Positions 7,413-14,502 of a stretch of DNA of 64,000 nt are shown in pieces (the first letter of the stretch is position 1; every line of letters starts with the position of its first letter). This stretch comes from Morganella morganii (lineage in GTDB: Bacteria > Pseudomonadota > Gammaproteobacteria > Enterobacterales > Enterobacteriaceae). Location of the stretch: contig NZ_NRQY01000001.1 of assembly GCF_003996855.1 (NCBI RefSeq), forward strand, positions 1,676,662 through 1,740,661. Direction: 5' to 3'. Below the pieces are notes generated by a model. The model saw only the letters and a list, made by a program, of their open reading frames with translations. It made no database searches and was not told the origin of the DNA. The position numbers and the translations under genes are program-made.

Positions 7413-8132
7413 ATGAAAACTTTCTCTGATAGACTAAATTTTGCTATGGAAAAGGCTGGATTTTCTCAGGCCGGATTAGCACAAGCTATTAATGTTTCCC
7501 AGCCATCCATCTGGAAATTAACCACCGGAAAATCTCAATCAAGCAGAAAAATCCTTGAGATAGCAGAGGCTCTAGAGGTAGACCCTGTATGGCTGACAAC
7601 GGGTGCCGGTGAGCCGTACCCTCAATTAGCCCCCTCTGAAACACAAGTAAGAACAAGTAATGTGGGTAAAGAAATTCCAGTAAGTACATGGGACTCAGGC
7701 ACCCCCATAGATGATGATGAGGTTGAAGTACCGTTTCTTAAAGATATAGAGTTCGCATGTGGAGATGGCGCATACAGTGATGCTGACTACAACGGGTATA
7801 AATTAAGATTTTCGAAATCAACCTTAAGAAGGATCGGCGCAAAATCTGATGGTTCTGATGTGATATGCTTCCCAGCAAGAGGAAACAGCATGGAACCAAT
7901 TCTACCTGACGGCTCAACTGTTGGCGTAATCACCAGTGACAAAAGAATTGATGACGGGAAGATATACGTTATAAATCAAGACGGATGGAAAAGAATCAAG
8001 TTACTGTACAGGACAGGACCCGAGACATTAACGATTAAGAGTTACAACGCAGAAGAATACCCTGACGAAACGGCCGCCCTGTCGAATGTTGAGGTCATAG
8101 GGCGAGTTTTCTGGTGGTCAGTTCTTTTGTAA
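7413..8132 (+). CDS. cI: CI-like prophage repressor with S24 protease domain
   Basis: The 239-residue protein has an N-terminal XRE helix-turn-helix (residues 5-60, SQAGLAQAINVSQPSIWKL) and a C-terminal LexA/S24 self-cleavage domain. The cleavage site is probably Cys-Gly in FACGDG (residues 113-118). The catalytic Ser lies in GNSMEP and the catalytic Lys about 37 residues later near GWKRIK. It should repress both early arms and be inactivated by RecA during the SOS response. A strong terminator follows, so its transcript appears monocistronic. Confidence 0.92.
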   Translation: MKTFSDRLNFAMEKAGFSQAGLAQAINVSQPSIWKLTTGKSQSSRKILEIAEALEVDPVWLTTGAGEPYPQLAPSETQVRTSNVGKEIPVSTWDSGTPIDDDEVEVPFLKDIEFACGDGAYSDADYNGYKLRFSKSTLRRIGAKSDGSDVICFPARGNSMEPILPDGSTVGVITSDKRIDDGKIYVINQDGWKRIKLLYRTGPETLTIKSYNAEEYPDETAALSNVEVIGRVFWWSVLL

Positions 8133-8150
8133 CTCAGTTTTGAATCTATC

Positions 8151-8177
8151 AAGCCAGCTAAATGCTGGCTTTTTTTT
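8151..8177 (+). terminator. Terminator after CI-like gene
   Basis: AGCCAGC and GCTGGCT pair around a 5-base loop and are followed by seven T residues. It separates the repressor transcript from the downstream small-gene operon. Confidence 0.85.
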
Positions 8178-8217
8178 AACTAAAAATCAATTGGTTATAA
8201 ATAAATGTCACTTTTAT

Positions 8218-8229
8218 TAACTTTAGTTA
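8218..8229. promoter_or_regulatory. Second operator-like site upstream of rightward operon
   Basis: TAACTTTAGTTA is a palindrome with the AACT/AGTT half-sites seen in the CI/Cro operator region; a further TTAAGTTA copy follows at about 8239-8246. The gap (8178-8291) should hold the promoter of the rightward operon, but no clear -35/-10 pair stands out. Confidence 0.4.
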
Positions 8230-8291
8230 TTGCAATAAGTTAAGTTATCAATTACCTTTACTTCATCAGGTCAAACCAAAGGTAATTAATC

Positions 8292-8789
8292 ATGGTAGTT
8301 GAAAATACAAAAATCAGGGCTGCTATCGAAACCATTACGTCCGAAATTCGTGAGTCAATAATGTTGCTTGAAATGACTTATGAACAATGTGATGAAGAAC
8401 GTGTATCTTCGGCAATTTCTTGTGCCGTGAGATCAACAAACGCATCATTACTCAAGGCGGATAGTTTAGTTAAGTTATTAATAACAGCAGGGCACTATCA
8501 CTCTGATGACGACCAAATACCAACAGAGGCACGGACCACAAAAAGCAGCCTCCCGCAGCGCTTAAAACGCGCCATGAAAGCGGCAGGATTAACACAGAAA
8601 GAACTGGCAGAACGCGCTGGGGTATCGCAGGGATTCGTTAGCAAGCTTGCCACAGGAAAAACCACTGACTCACGCAATATCTACATCAAACTGATTGCTG
8701 ATGCACTGGGGGTAAGTTTTGGCTGGCTGCATTACGGAACCGGCGAAATGTACCCTACTAATTTTTCCGCCGATAACCGTGAGGTTTAA
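8292..8789 (+). CDS. XRE-family regulator with N-terminal helical domain
   Basis: The 165-residue protein has an uncharacterised N-terminal helical region (residues 1-75) joined to an XRE helix-turn-helix (residues 85-150, LTQKELAERAGVSQGFVSKLATGK). The C-terminal WLHYGTGEMYP resembles the linker after the helix-turn-helix in the CI-like protein (WLTTGAGEPYP), so its DNA-binding half may share ancestry with CI. It lacks a protease domain and so should not respond to RecA. It is the first gene of the rightward operon. It may be a second-level regulator of the switch. Confidence 0.75.
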   Translation: MVVENTKIRAAIETITSEIRESIMLLEMTYEQCDEERVSSAISCAVRSTNASLLKADSLVKLLITAGHYHSDDDQIPTEARTTKSSLPQRLKRAMKAAGLTQKELAERAGVSQGFVSKLATGKTTDSRNIYIKLIADALGVSFGWLHYGTGEMYPTNFSADNREV

Positions 8790-8792
8790 AAA

Positions 8793-9020
8793 ATGCCGAC
8801 TATACATTGTATGTCAAATGGTGATGCACCGAAACCTGACACCTATACAGCAGTTAATCAGGTGTTCACCTTTCGGTTCTTTGCTATCAAGCGTATCGAT
8901 CAGAACGCAAAACCAGAATGCAAAGAGGTGCAGGCGCCGGATTTACGGTCTGCCAAATTACAGCTTGTCCGTGATTATATTTTATCACTGGCAACACAGA
9001 TTCCAGTTAAGGCGGTGTGA
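8793..9020 (+). CDS. Icd-like host cell-division inhibitor family protein
   Basis: The 75-residue protein carries the core FTFRFFAIKRIDQNAKP near residues 25-41 followed by VQAP...A...L..DYILSLATQIPV. I recognise this as the pattern of P1 Icd-like / Ash-region small phage proteins annotated as host cell-division inhibitors. P1 Icd blocks division when expressed. Function here is inferred from that similarity. It lies 3 bases after the XRE gene and is followed 1 base later by the next gene. Confidence 0.6.
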   Translation: MPTIHCMSNGDAPKPDTYTAVNQVFTFRFFAIKRIDQNAKPECKEVQAPDLRSAKLQLVRDYILSLATQIPVKAV

Positions 9021-9021
9021 C

Positions 9022-9210
9022 ATGTCACATGAAATTAAATTGGAGACGGCGGCCAATAAAGCAGCTCAATTAAACGCCTTATTGTTCACAATTAACGGGG
9101 AATTCACAGGTAACCCGATAACCGACAATCTTATCGAACTGGCTCATGAATTATCTGACAGCGTCGCCTGCTGGTTGATTGAAGAAAACGCACATAGAAA
9201 GGAGTCGTGA
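9022..9210 (+). CDS. Small helical phage protein, unknown
   Basis: The ATG at 9022, just after the TGA of the preceding gene, gives 62 residues that are mainly helical with a hydrophobic heptad-like pattern (ALLFTINGEF, LIELAHELSDSVACWL). I do not recognise the family. The start codon is inside the palindrome GTGACATGTCAC, which recurs at the next gene start. Similar helical small proteins follow at 9212, 9378 and 9776, suggesting a tandem group of related genes. Confidence 0.6.
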   Translation: MSHEIKLETAANKAAQLNALLFTINGEFTGNPITDNLIELAHELSDSVACWLIEENAHRKES

Positions 9211-9211
9211 C

Positions 9212-9385
9212 ATGTCACAGAAAGCAATTCCCGACCGTGCGCAGCTCATAGATGTATTAACCAGAGTTAAGGCATTTACAACGGCTGCGCAATACCTGAC
9301 CCGCGATAAAGAAGAACGCCGGTTATCACTGGAATTACTTTGCCAGGCAGAAGCTGAGATTGATGAGGTGCTTGAAAATGAATAA
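9212..9385 (+). CDS. Small phage protein, unknown (57 aa)
   Basis: AAAGGAG lies about 8 bases before the ATG at 9212, which I prefer to an in-frame TTG at 9179. The 57-residue product is acidic and helical (ending AEAEIDEVLENE). Its start repeats the GTGACATGTCAC context of the preceding gene. No family recognised. The end overlaps the next gene by 8 bases, indicating translational coupling. Confidence 0.6.
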   Translation: MSQKAIPDRAQLIDVLTRVKAFTTAAQYLTRDKEERRLSLELLCQAEAEIDEVLENE

Positions 9386-9773
9386 TACACAATTAAAAGA
9401 AGCAGCCTGCGATGATTTAACTTATGCAAAATCAACCTTGTCATTAATTATTAATAATGATGTGCCATTTGATACACATGCATTTAATACGGTCGAGGGT
9501 GTGGTTGAACAAATAGACCGGGCATTAAAAAATGTTGCCAGTATCAGCACAGAACAAGCTGACACCCGCAATGAAGATTGCAAGGTATTTTCCGGTCTGG
9601 ATTTAGAGTCATTACTTAACTCTGTACTTGGAACTCTGGTAGCCATTGAAAATATAAGTGTGATTTTTGAAAGCAACTCATTAAAGGTAAATGCCACAGC
9701 CTTAATTGAATTAATTGCATCCGTAAAAATGAATATGGAATCAATCTGCAAACATATTGCAGCAAGGAGTTAA
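9378..9773 (+). CDS. Helical phage protein, unknown
   Basis: I place the start at ATG 9378 (131 residues), with GAGGTG 7 bases upstream, rather than at 9360. The protein is made of alternating amphipathic helices and has no recognisable motif. Its general layout (two hydrophobic helical hairpins, several Asn/Asp turns) resembles the next gene, and they may be distant paralogues. It lies within the rightward operon, with 2 bases between its stop and the next start. Confidence 0.6.
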   Translation: MNNTQLKEAACDDLTYAKSTLSLIINNDVPFDTHAFNTVEGVVEQIDRALKNVASISTEQADTRNEDCKVFSGLDLESLLNSVLGTLVAIENISVIFESNSLKVNATALIELIASVKMNMESICKHIAARS

Positions 9774-9775
9774 TT

Positions 9776-10081
9776 ATGGATATTCAAAACGTCATTTCTC
9801 GCTTGGATTTCTCCGAGCTTAATCCAATAGAAATTCAAAAAGCAATGAATAACATGGAGTTTACTGTTGATTCCATATTATCCGGAATTGCTTCATTAGG
9901 TAATGTCATGTTTTGGGTTTCAGCTAATGACGATTATTCAGACTTTCGTGATGATAACGCAAATATCGGTCTGATGATAAAGCAAATAACCCTGATTGCC
10001 AGAACGTTGACTGAGCAGGTTAATGATCTTGATTGTAAATCTCGCTCAGCCCCCCCCCCCCTTGCGCAATCAAAAGCCTGA
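9776..10081 (+). CDS. Unknown phage protein, truncated after a poly-C tract
   Basis: The 101-residue frame is helical and unrecognised. It runs into a 12-C homopolymer at 10050-10061 and stops 17 bases later at 10081 with an unrelated tail (LAQSKA). Removing one C would join it to the frame ending at 10277 and give a 166-residue protein. So either the tract causes a reversible frameshift or the assembly has one extra C. The region around the tract is otherwise AT-rich. Confidence 0.55.
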   Translation: MDIQNVISRLDFSELNPIEIQKAMNNMEFTVDSILSGIASLGNVMFWVSANDDYSDFRDDNANIGLMIKQITLIARTLTEQVNDLDCKSRSAPPPLAQSKA

Positions 10082-10277
10082 TGAACAGAGAAATAAAATT
10101 GTTGGTGTTATTGGCGATATCAATAATGTTGAGTTATCACTACAGCAACTTAAAAGTGATTTATACAAAAACGAACCAGAGAAAGAAATAATATTCGCAC
10201 AGCTTGATTTAGTGACATCTAAGTTAAGTGGTTCATTAGACCAACTGGAAAAAATGACAGGAAACAATCATGACTAA
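10023..10277 (+). pseudogene. Out-of-frame C-terminal half of the poly-C gene
   Basis: After the C tract this frame reads LRNQKPDEQRNKIVGVIGD and continues as a helical, charged domain to 10277. It overlaps the next gene start by 8 bases. An ATG at 10023 exists but lies inside the preceding gene, and its first residues are only the alternative reading of that gene, so it is more likely the second half of one gene that starts at 9776. Confidence 0.5.
10050..10061 (+). repeat. 12-C homopolymer tract
   Basis: Twelve consecutive C residues lie within a coding region. Tracts of this length mutate readily by slipped-strand mispairing, the usual basis of phase variation, and are also hard to sequence. 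C11 would put the gene in frame; C12 truncates it. Confidence 0.95.
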
Positions 10278-10668
10278 TAAATTTGAAGCAATCGAAAAAG
10301 CATCAAAAGGTGAAATCACTATCGAGATGCGCCCTGTGTATATTATTAATGGTGCTGTTCGTGCCCGGCTCACAGAACGTGCAGCGTTGAATAAATTGGC
10401 ATCACTGATTACTCAGCGTGAGTTCCACAAGGATGGCCGCCCCACAAATGAGCCTGATATGTTAGTTAAAAATGAAAATGGTGATGAGATTGTAAGACGT
10501 GGTGAACCTACCGCCTCTTTCATGGGGTTTAAAGAAGGCGTGCTTATTTCTCTTCTTGATAGCCTGAGAAAAGAAAAAGAAATCGCAAAACTGGAAAAAC
10601 AATATCAGGCGGCAAATGCAAAATCAGATTCATTATTAAAAGAACTTATTTCCGCTAAAAATAAATAA
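10270..10668 (+). CDS. Phage protein with C-terminal coiled coil, unknown
   Basis: The 132-residue protein has an N-terminal alpha/beta region with the sequence IIEMRPV-like strand (residues 16-26), a central Gly-rich segment, and a C-terminal coiled coil (about residues 100-132, LRKEKEIAKLEKQYQAANAK). No family is recognised. It overlaps the preceding frame by 8 bases and continues the rightward operon. Confidence 0.65.
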   Translation: MTNKFEAIEKASKGEITIEMRPVYIINGAVRARLTERAALNKLASLITQREFHKDGRPTNEPDMLVKNENGDEIVRRGEPTASFMGFKEGVLISLLDSLRKEKEIAKLEKQYQAANAKSDSLLKELISAKNK

Positions 10669-10742
10669 CATAAATACAAATTAACCTTTAATTGCAGCGC
10701 CTGCGCTGGGGAATTCCACATCTAAATTTCAGGATATTGATT

Positions 10743-11090
10743 ATGGAAAACAACAATATTTTATCAAATAGAAGAAAGTCATTCACTGATGCTTTCTTTC
10801 ACCATCTGAAAAAGAAAGGTAAATCGGCATCATTTAAACGGTCTGTGGATGGTGTGAAATATCAGATTGATTTAGATGCTGAGGTACTAACACAGGCGCT
10901 GATATCGCTCTATGAAAATAAGGCATGTAAAGACGCGGGTTATACCGTGCAGCAGATACTTGATTCATATGCCAACTACTACAACAAAAACGGAAACATC
11001 ACACCAGATGGTGAAATGTTTATCAGTTTAATTACAGAGTTAATTGCTGAAAACATGCACAGAAAGGAATTTAAGAATGAACCTGTTTAA
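10743..11090 (+). CDS. Phage protein, unknown (115 aa)
   Basis: The ATG at 10743, with AGGA about 8 bases upstream, gives 115 residues with a basic N-terminus (HHLKKKGKSASFKR) followed by an alpha-helical acidic body. A longer frame from 10692 lacks a ribosome site. No family recognised. Its end overlaps the PerC-like gene by 14 bases. Confidence 0.6.
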   Translation: MENNNILSNRRKSFTDAFFHHLKKKGKSASFKRSVDGVKYQIDLDAEVLTQALISLYENKACKDAGYTVQQILDSYANYYNKNGNITPDGEMFISLITELIAENMHRKEFKNEPV

Positions 11091-11283
11091 TGAGCTGATG
11101 ATATCCGGCAGCAGTTTAGAAAAGCGGAAATTATATCGCCGTGCAGCAGAGCAATATAACAAGGCATTTCATTTAGCCGCGCCCGGTAACGGTGCAGTAT
11201 TAAGCAAGCAGGAAAAAACAAGCAAACAGACAATGGAACGCTGCCTGATTAAATCAAAAATTAAAATCGTAGAGGGTTTGTGA
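11077..11283 (+). CDS. PerC-like transcriptional regulator
   Basis: The 68-residue protein contains LEKRKLYRRAAEQYNKAF near residues 14-31 and a late RCLIKSKIKI. This matches the pattern (LE..GLYRRAA..W......RR..C...) that I recall for the PerC family of small regulators found in enteric prophages. PerC activates host virulence operons in enteropathogenic E. coli; many phage versions have no known target. The start at 11077 has AAGGAATTTAAG upstream. Confidence 0.5.
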   Translation: MNLFNELMISGSSLEKRKLYRRAAEQYNKAFHLAAPGNGAVLSKQEKTSKQTMERCLIKSKIKIVEGL

Positions 11284-11765
11284 TGAAAGATAAAGAAATG
11301 ACACCAGAAAAAATTGTTGAATATTTAAAGGATACGGGTGCCCCATCATTTTTGTTAGATGTGGAACGCCTCAGAACTAATTATCCGCCATTAACTGAAG
11401 ATGAAAAATCAGAGTACATGAAACACTCAATTAAAAACTTCAGAAAAATTATTGCCGGTGAATATCTGCTGTCCTGTTTTTACCGGTTCGGTCACGGCGT
11501 AAACAGTACCTTTGCATTCCGCCATAAAGATGTCGTCATGGATCTGAGCGAACAGGTTATTGAACAGATTCTCATTAATGAAATCGAGCAGGTGATTCTG
11601 GATGAATCCGAAGATGGTGTTTTTGCACTATGGCGGCTCTATACCGGGAATGAATTAAAGGAAAAAGAAGAAGGAAGTACGTGGATGCGTGACTTTATCG
11701 ACTCTGTGCTCATCGACGTAGCCCACCGGCTGACCGCTGCCAGCGCAAACCAGACCATTCATTAA
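11283..11765 (+). CDS. Phage protein, unknown (160 aa)
   Basis: The start ATG overlaps the preceding stop (TGATG), indicating coupled translation. The 160-residue product is rich in Glu and helical throughout, with a Trp/Phe-containing middle (YRFGHGVNSTFAFRHKDV) and the motif EQVILDESEDGVFALWRLYTG. It has no signal peptide or membrane segment. I do not recognise it. Confidence 0.6.
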   Translation: MKDKEMTPEKIVEYLKDTGAPSFLLDVERLRTNYPPLTEDEKSEYMKHSIKNFRKIIAGEYLLSCFYRFGHGVNSTFAFRHKDVVMDLSEQVIEQILINEIEQVILDESEDGVFALWRLYTGNELKEKEEGSTWMRDFIDSVLIDVAHRLTAASANQTIH

Positions 11766-11774
11766 GGGGAACCT

Positions 11775-12608
11775 ATGAAAAATAAATTAACCACGATTGA
11801 TGCAACCACCCTGCCGGTCATTGAATGGAAAGGTGTCCGTGTTGTAACAACCGAAACACTGGCTGCCGGGTATGGATCAGATGTCAAAAGCATCCAGATG
11901 AATCTGGCAAACCATAAAGCCCGCTTTATTGAAGGTGAGCACTATTTCAAACTCGAAGGTGACGAATTACGCCAGCTTAAGAACTGCCCCAATAGTATTG
12001 GGTCAGTTAATAAACACGCCAGAAACTTGATTTTATGGACTGAAAAAGGCGCGGCCCGTATGTCAAAAATCGTTGATAGCGACGAAGCCTGGTCATTCTT
12101 TGAAAAAATGGAAGATGCCTACTTCCGCCCAGCACCGACAGAAGTCAGCCGCAAACAGTTAGCCCTTATGGTAATTGAAGCTGAAGACCGTGCAGAGGCT
12201 TTTTCAATCGAAAATAAACAGCTTAATGCCACCGTTGAAAGCCTCGAAAAACGCTTCCGCAAAGGCATGACAATTACTTCATTTTGCAAATCGCTGAACG
12301 GCGTCAACGTCAGTAAGGTGATGTCGTGGGCCGGTGAACGCAACTGGGTGTTTAATTCACGGCGTGACCAGAGCAAAAGCCCTAAATGGCGCGTTGCCTC
12401 ATATGCGCGGGATAAATACCTGACGGAAGAAGAAACCCAGATCACCCCGCACGGTATGGATGAGTTTACCAAATTCACACCGGTGTTACTGGAAAAAGGC
12501 TGTCAGCGGTTGTTTCAGCTTTATATGAAAGGCGAATTACCGATGAAAAAGACATGGAACGGCGAATACAGCCACGATAAAGCCATTTACACAGCGGAAG
12601 GTAAATAA
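11775..12608 (+). CDS. Phage antirepressor with ORF6N domain
   Basis: The 277-residue protein has an N-terminal ORF6N/KilA-N-type DNA-binding domain (residues 15-105): VIEWKGVRVVTTETLA, then LILWTEKGAARMSKI and DSDEAWSFFEKMEDAYF. A coiled-coil linker (about 125-160) leads to a C-terminal domain with GMTITSFCKSLNGVNV and WAGERNWVF. Proteins of this plan act as phage antirepressors or regulators of host genes. It has a good ribosome site (AAGGGGAACCT). Confidence 0.75.
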   Translation: MKNKLTTIDATTLPVIEWKGVRVVTTETLAAGYGSDVKSIQMNLANHKARFIEGEHYFKLEGDELRQLKNCPNSIGSVNKHARNLILWTEKGAARMSKIVDSDEAWSFFEKMEDAYFRPAPTEVSRKQLALMVIEAEDRAEAFSIENKQLNATVESLEKRFRKGMTITSFCKSLNGVNVSKVMSWAGERNWVFNSRRDQSKSPKWRVASYARDKYLTEEETQITPHGMDEFTKFTPVLLEKGCQRLFQLYMKGELPMKKTWNGEYSHDKAIYTAEGK

Positions 12609-12610
12609 CC

Positions 12611-13219
12611 ATGAAAGAAAAATTACCATTCATAGACGCCGGATTGCTGCGTGCTGCTCTTGCCCTGATTGCTGCAAAAGACGATCCACGACCGGTAACC
12701 AAGGCCGTTCACATTAACGGCGAATTTATCGAGTCAACCAACGGACACGCCCTGGTTCGGATGAAGCACAATGCGAATTTTCACCATGATATCGTTGTGC
12801 AATTTAACGATCCTGTCCCTGATGATGCTGAGTTTGCAGAAATCAAAGTGCTCGATGATGGCCTTTGCGCTGCGGTGTATTACCGCGAGGAAAAAGAAGC
12901 AGAATTTGTACCGTTCGATATCGCTGAACTGACCCGCGACATGGAGACATATCCTGATTTCGATATTTTCCTGAAAGGTGAATTTGTAAAAAACGCCCTG
13001 CCGCCGGTTAGTGCCAAATACCTGGCATTACCTTACCTGATGTTCGGTGCCGGTGTTGTGGATGCAACGTGTACAGAAGACGGGAAAGCCGTTCTGTTCA
13101 ATATGGGGCCGCTGACCAATGAAATATACGGCGACCCACAGCTCGTTGCTATGGCAGTTATGCCGGAGTATTTCGACGTCTGCCGTGCAGCCTGTGAAGA
13201 AGGTATGGGGGACGAATGA
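12611..13219 (+). CDS. Phage protein with possible sliding-clamp-like fold
   Basis: The 202-residue protein begins with an LLRAAL-AAKDD-RP helix, then HINGEFIESTNGHALVRM, which resembles the NGV...ATNGHRL signature of DNA polymerase beta-clamp domains and of small phage clamp-like proteins. Two similar alpha-beta halves appear (residues 1-95 and 100-200). The presence of a helicase and primase in the same prophage makes a replication role plausible. This is a weak pattern-based inference. Confidence 0.5.
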   Translation: MKEKLPFIDAGLLRAALALIAAKDDPRPVTKAVHINGEFIESTNGHALVRMKHNANFHHDIVVQFNDPVPDDAEFAEIKVLDDGLCAAVYYREEKEAEFVPFDIAELTRDMETYPDFDIFLKGEFVKNALPPVSAKYLALPYLMFGAGVVDATCTEDGKAVLFNMGPLTNEIYGDPQLVAMAVMPEYFDVCRAACEEGMGDE

Positions 13220-13437
13220 AAATCGAATTTATCTCAAACGGCAACATAGCCAAGGTGGTGATCCACTCCTTCATCACCGAACACCGGAAACTGAACCGAT
13301 TGGTTGACGCTGCCCTGCTCCGTACCCCAGTTCAGCAATCAACTACCGGCCTGTTATTCCGCGTGACGACCTTATACGGCAAGCAGAGCCATGTCCGCCG
13401 GGCACATAAGATTATCTGCCGGGAGGTGTCACGATGA
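13216..13437 (+). CDS. Small basic phage protein, unknown (73 aa)
   Basis: The ATG overlaps the previous stop by four bases (ATGA). The 73-residue product is basic with a beta-strand-rich N-terminus (KIEFISNGNIAKVVIHSF) and a helical, Arg-rich C-terminus. No family recognised. It belongs to a block of tightly overlapping genes running to the excisionase. Confidence 0.55.
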   Translation: MKIEFISNGNIAKVVIHSFITEHRKLNRLVDAALLRTPVQQSTTGLLFRVTTLYGKQSHVRRAHKIICREVSR

Positions 13438-13691
13438 GCCGGCAGGAAAAAGATTACGAAATCAGTGTGTACGACCACCCGATGATTAAGGCGATCCACC
13501 ATGTGGATGACGGACGGGATTACAGCCAGCAGCTTATTTACGATATGCGCCAGCGGTATTACATCAGAGCGGGGATATACCTTCCCCGCCCACCAGCACC
13601 ACAGGTCGTTGCGCCGAAGTTAACCCCGACAATGACGGGTAAAAAACGGAATAAGAAAGTCAGGAAGGTGAGCCATGAACAAACAATTTGA
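13434..13691 (+). CDS. Small phage protein, unknown (85 aa)
   Basis: It overlaps the previous gene by four bases and follows a GGAGGTGTCACG ribosome site. The first half is acidic; the second half is Pro-rich (PRPPAPQVVAPKLTPT) followed by a strongly basic tail (GKKRNKKVRKVS). The layout suggests a nucleic-acid-binding tail. No family recognised. Confidence 0.55.
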   Translation: MSRQEKDYEISVYDHPMIKAIHHVDDGRDYSQQLIYDMRQRYYIRAGIYLPRPPAPQVVAPKLTPTMTGKKRNKKVRKVSHEQTI

Positions 13692-13815
13692 AGCCATGAT
13701 CCGTCGCATGTACGGTAGCCGGTACAGTTTAGAGCGGGACATGGAAGGCAATTACGCCCGTGAAATTGTTCGCCGCATGTTTGAAGTCTGGCGCGCTGCT
13801 AAGGGGATCAAATAA
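13675..13815 (+). CDS. Very small phage protein (46 aa)
   Basis: An AAGGTGAGCC ribosome site precedes the ATG at 13675. The 46-residue product (MNKQFEAMIRRMYGSRYSLE...) is a basic amphipathic helix ending in VWRAAKGIK. It overlaps the preceding gene by 17 bases, and its stop overlaps the next start (TAATG). Good ribosome site and gene packing support it; function unknown. Confidence 0.5.
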   Translation: MNKQFEAMIRRMYGSRYSLERDMEGNYAREIVRRMFEVWRAAKGIK

Positions 13816-13985
13816 TGAAAATTGCTCTTGCAGCAGCGCTTCTTATGACGGAGATGTCAACCACAACCACAGCATGGTCAAGAATTGCAGACAGTCAGAG
13901 ATGCGACTACCCATTATCAGCCAGGCGGATATCAGGGCACAGAAAGTTAAACAGGCAGGCAAAGAAACGGAGAAAGGCGAAATGA
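13815..13985 (+). CDS. Small phage protein with signal-like N-terminus (56 aa)
   Basis: The ATG shares one base with the preceding TAA. The product begins MKIALAAALLMTEMSTTTTAW, a possible signal peptide, followed by SRIADSQRC and a very basic tail (RKLNRQAKKRRKAK). It overlaps the next start by four bases (ATGA). The coupling on both sides supports translation. The function is unknown and the unusual basic tail makes export uncertain. Confidence 0.45.
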   Translation: MKIALAAALLMTEMSTTTTAWSRIADSQRCDYPLSARRISGHRKLNRQAKKRRKAK

Positions 13986-14299
13986 AAACAACTGATCTGC
14001 ACCTCGTGCAAATTATCACAGCCGCCGGTCATGACCCGTCTGATATTACAGATGCTGTCTGGGCTGCCGGTTACCGGAAAACAGACTTTACCACTGAGCA
14101 GGTTATCGAAATGGCGGTTAATCAGACCGCCGATACCGTGCTGAACGGCCTCCCTGCTGACACGCTGCCTAAAACGCTGGATGACCTCAGTCAGTACCAT
14201 CTGAATGGCATTATCTTTGAGGCAAAGTGGGAAGGTACGCCTGCAGCAGTGGCAAATGCGGTATTGGTGAACGGGTACAAAAAGGAGTGTGAGAAATGA
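13982..14299 (+). CDS. Phage protein with repeated helical motifs (105 aa)
   Basis: I place the start at ATG 13982, which follows GGAGAAAGGCGAA and overlaps the previous stop; a longer frame from 13760 covers two other genes. The 105-residue protein contains related segments (ITAAGHDPSDITDAVWAAGY and, near the end, AKWEGTPAAVANAVLVNGY) that look like two copies of a short helical motif. Family unknown. Confidence 0.6.
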   Translation: MKTTDLHLVQIITAAGHDPSDITDAVWAAGYRKTDFTTEQVIEMAVNQTADTVLNGLPADTLPKTLDDLSQYHLNGIIFEAKWEGTPAAVANAVLVNGYKKECEK

Positions 14300-14502
14300 G
14301 CGATATCAGCAAACAAGAATCACCATGGTTTAAAACCAGCGACCTGGCAGAACGGTATGAAGTGAAACCCCACACGATCAGGGTTTGGGCTGGCAACGGA
14401 AAACAAAGACGCGAAGGTTTCCCGAAGCCACGCTATAAATCAAGAGAACTACGATTTCTTAAGCAGGATATTTTTGACTGGGAGAATGGTAAACAATTTT
14501 AG
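14296..14502 (+). CDS. xis: Excisionase-like helix-turn-helix protein
   Basis: The 68-residue protein has a MerR/AlpA-type winged-helix start: WFKTSDLAERYEVKPHTIRVWA (residues 11-32), then a wing with RREGFPKPRYKSRELRFLKQDIFDW. Proteins of this type control integrase directionality or activate int. It overlaps the previous gene by four bases, and its 3' end overlaps the integrase gene by 44 bases in convergent orientation, so the two transcripts can interfere. Confidence 0.75.
   Translation: MSDISKQESPWFKTSDLAERYEVKPHTIRVWAGNGKQRREGFPKPRYKSRELRFLKQDIFDWENGKQF

Noticed and set aside
10692..10742. Upstream extension of the 115-residue gene
   Set aside because: No ribosome site at 10692; the ATG at 10743 has one.
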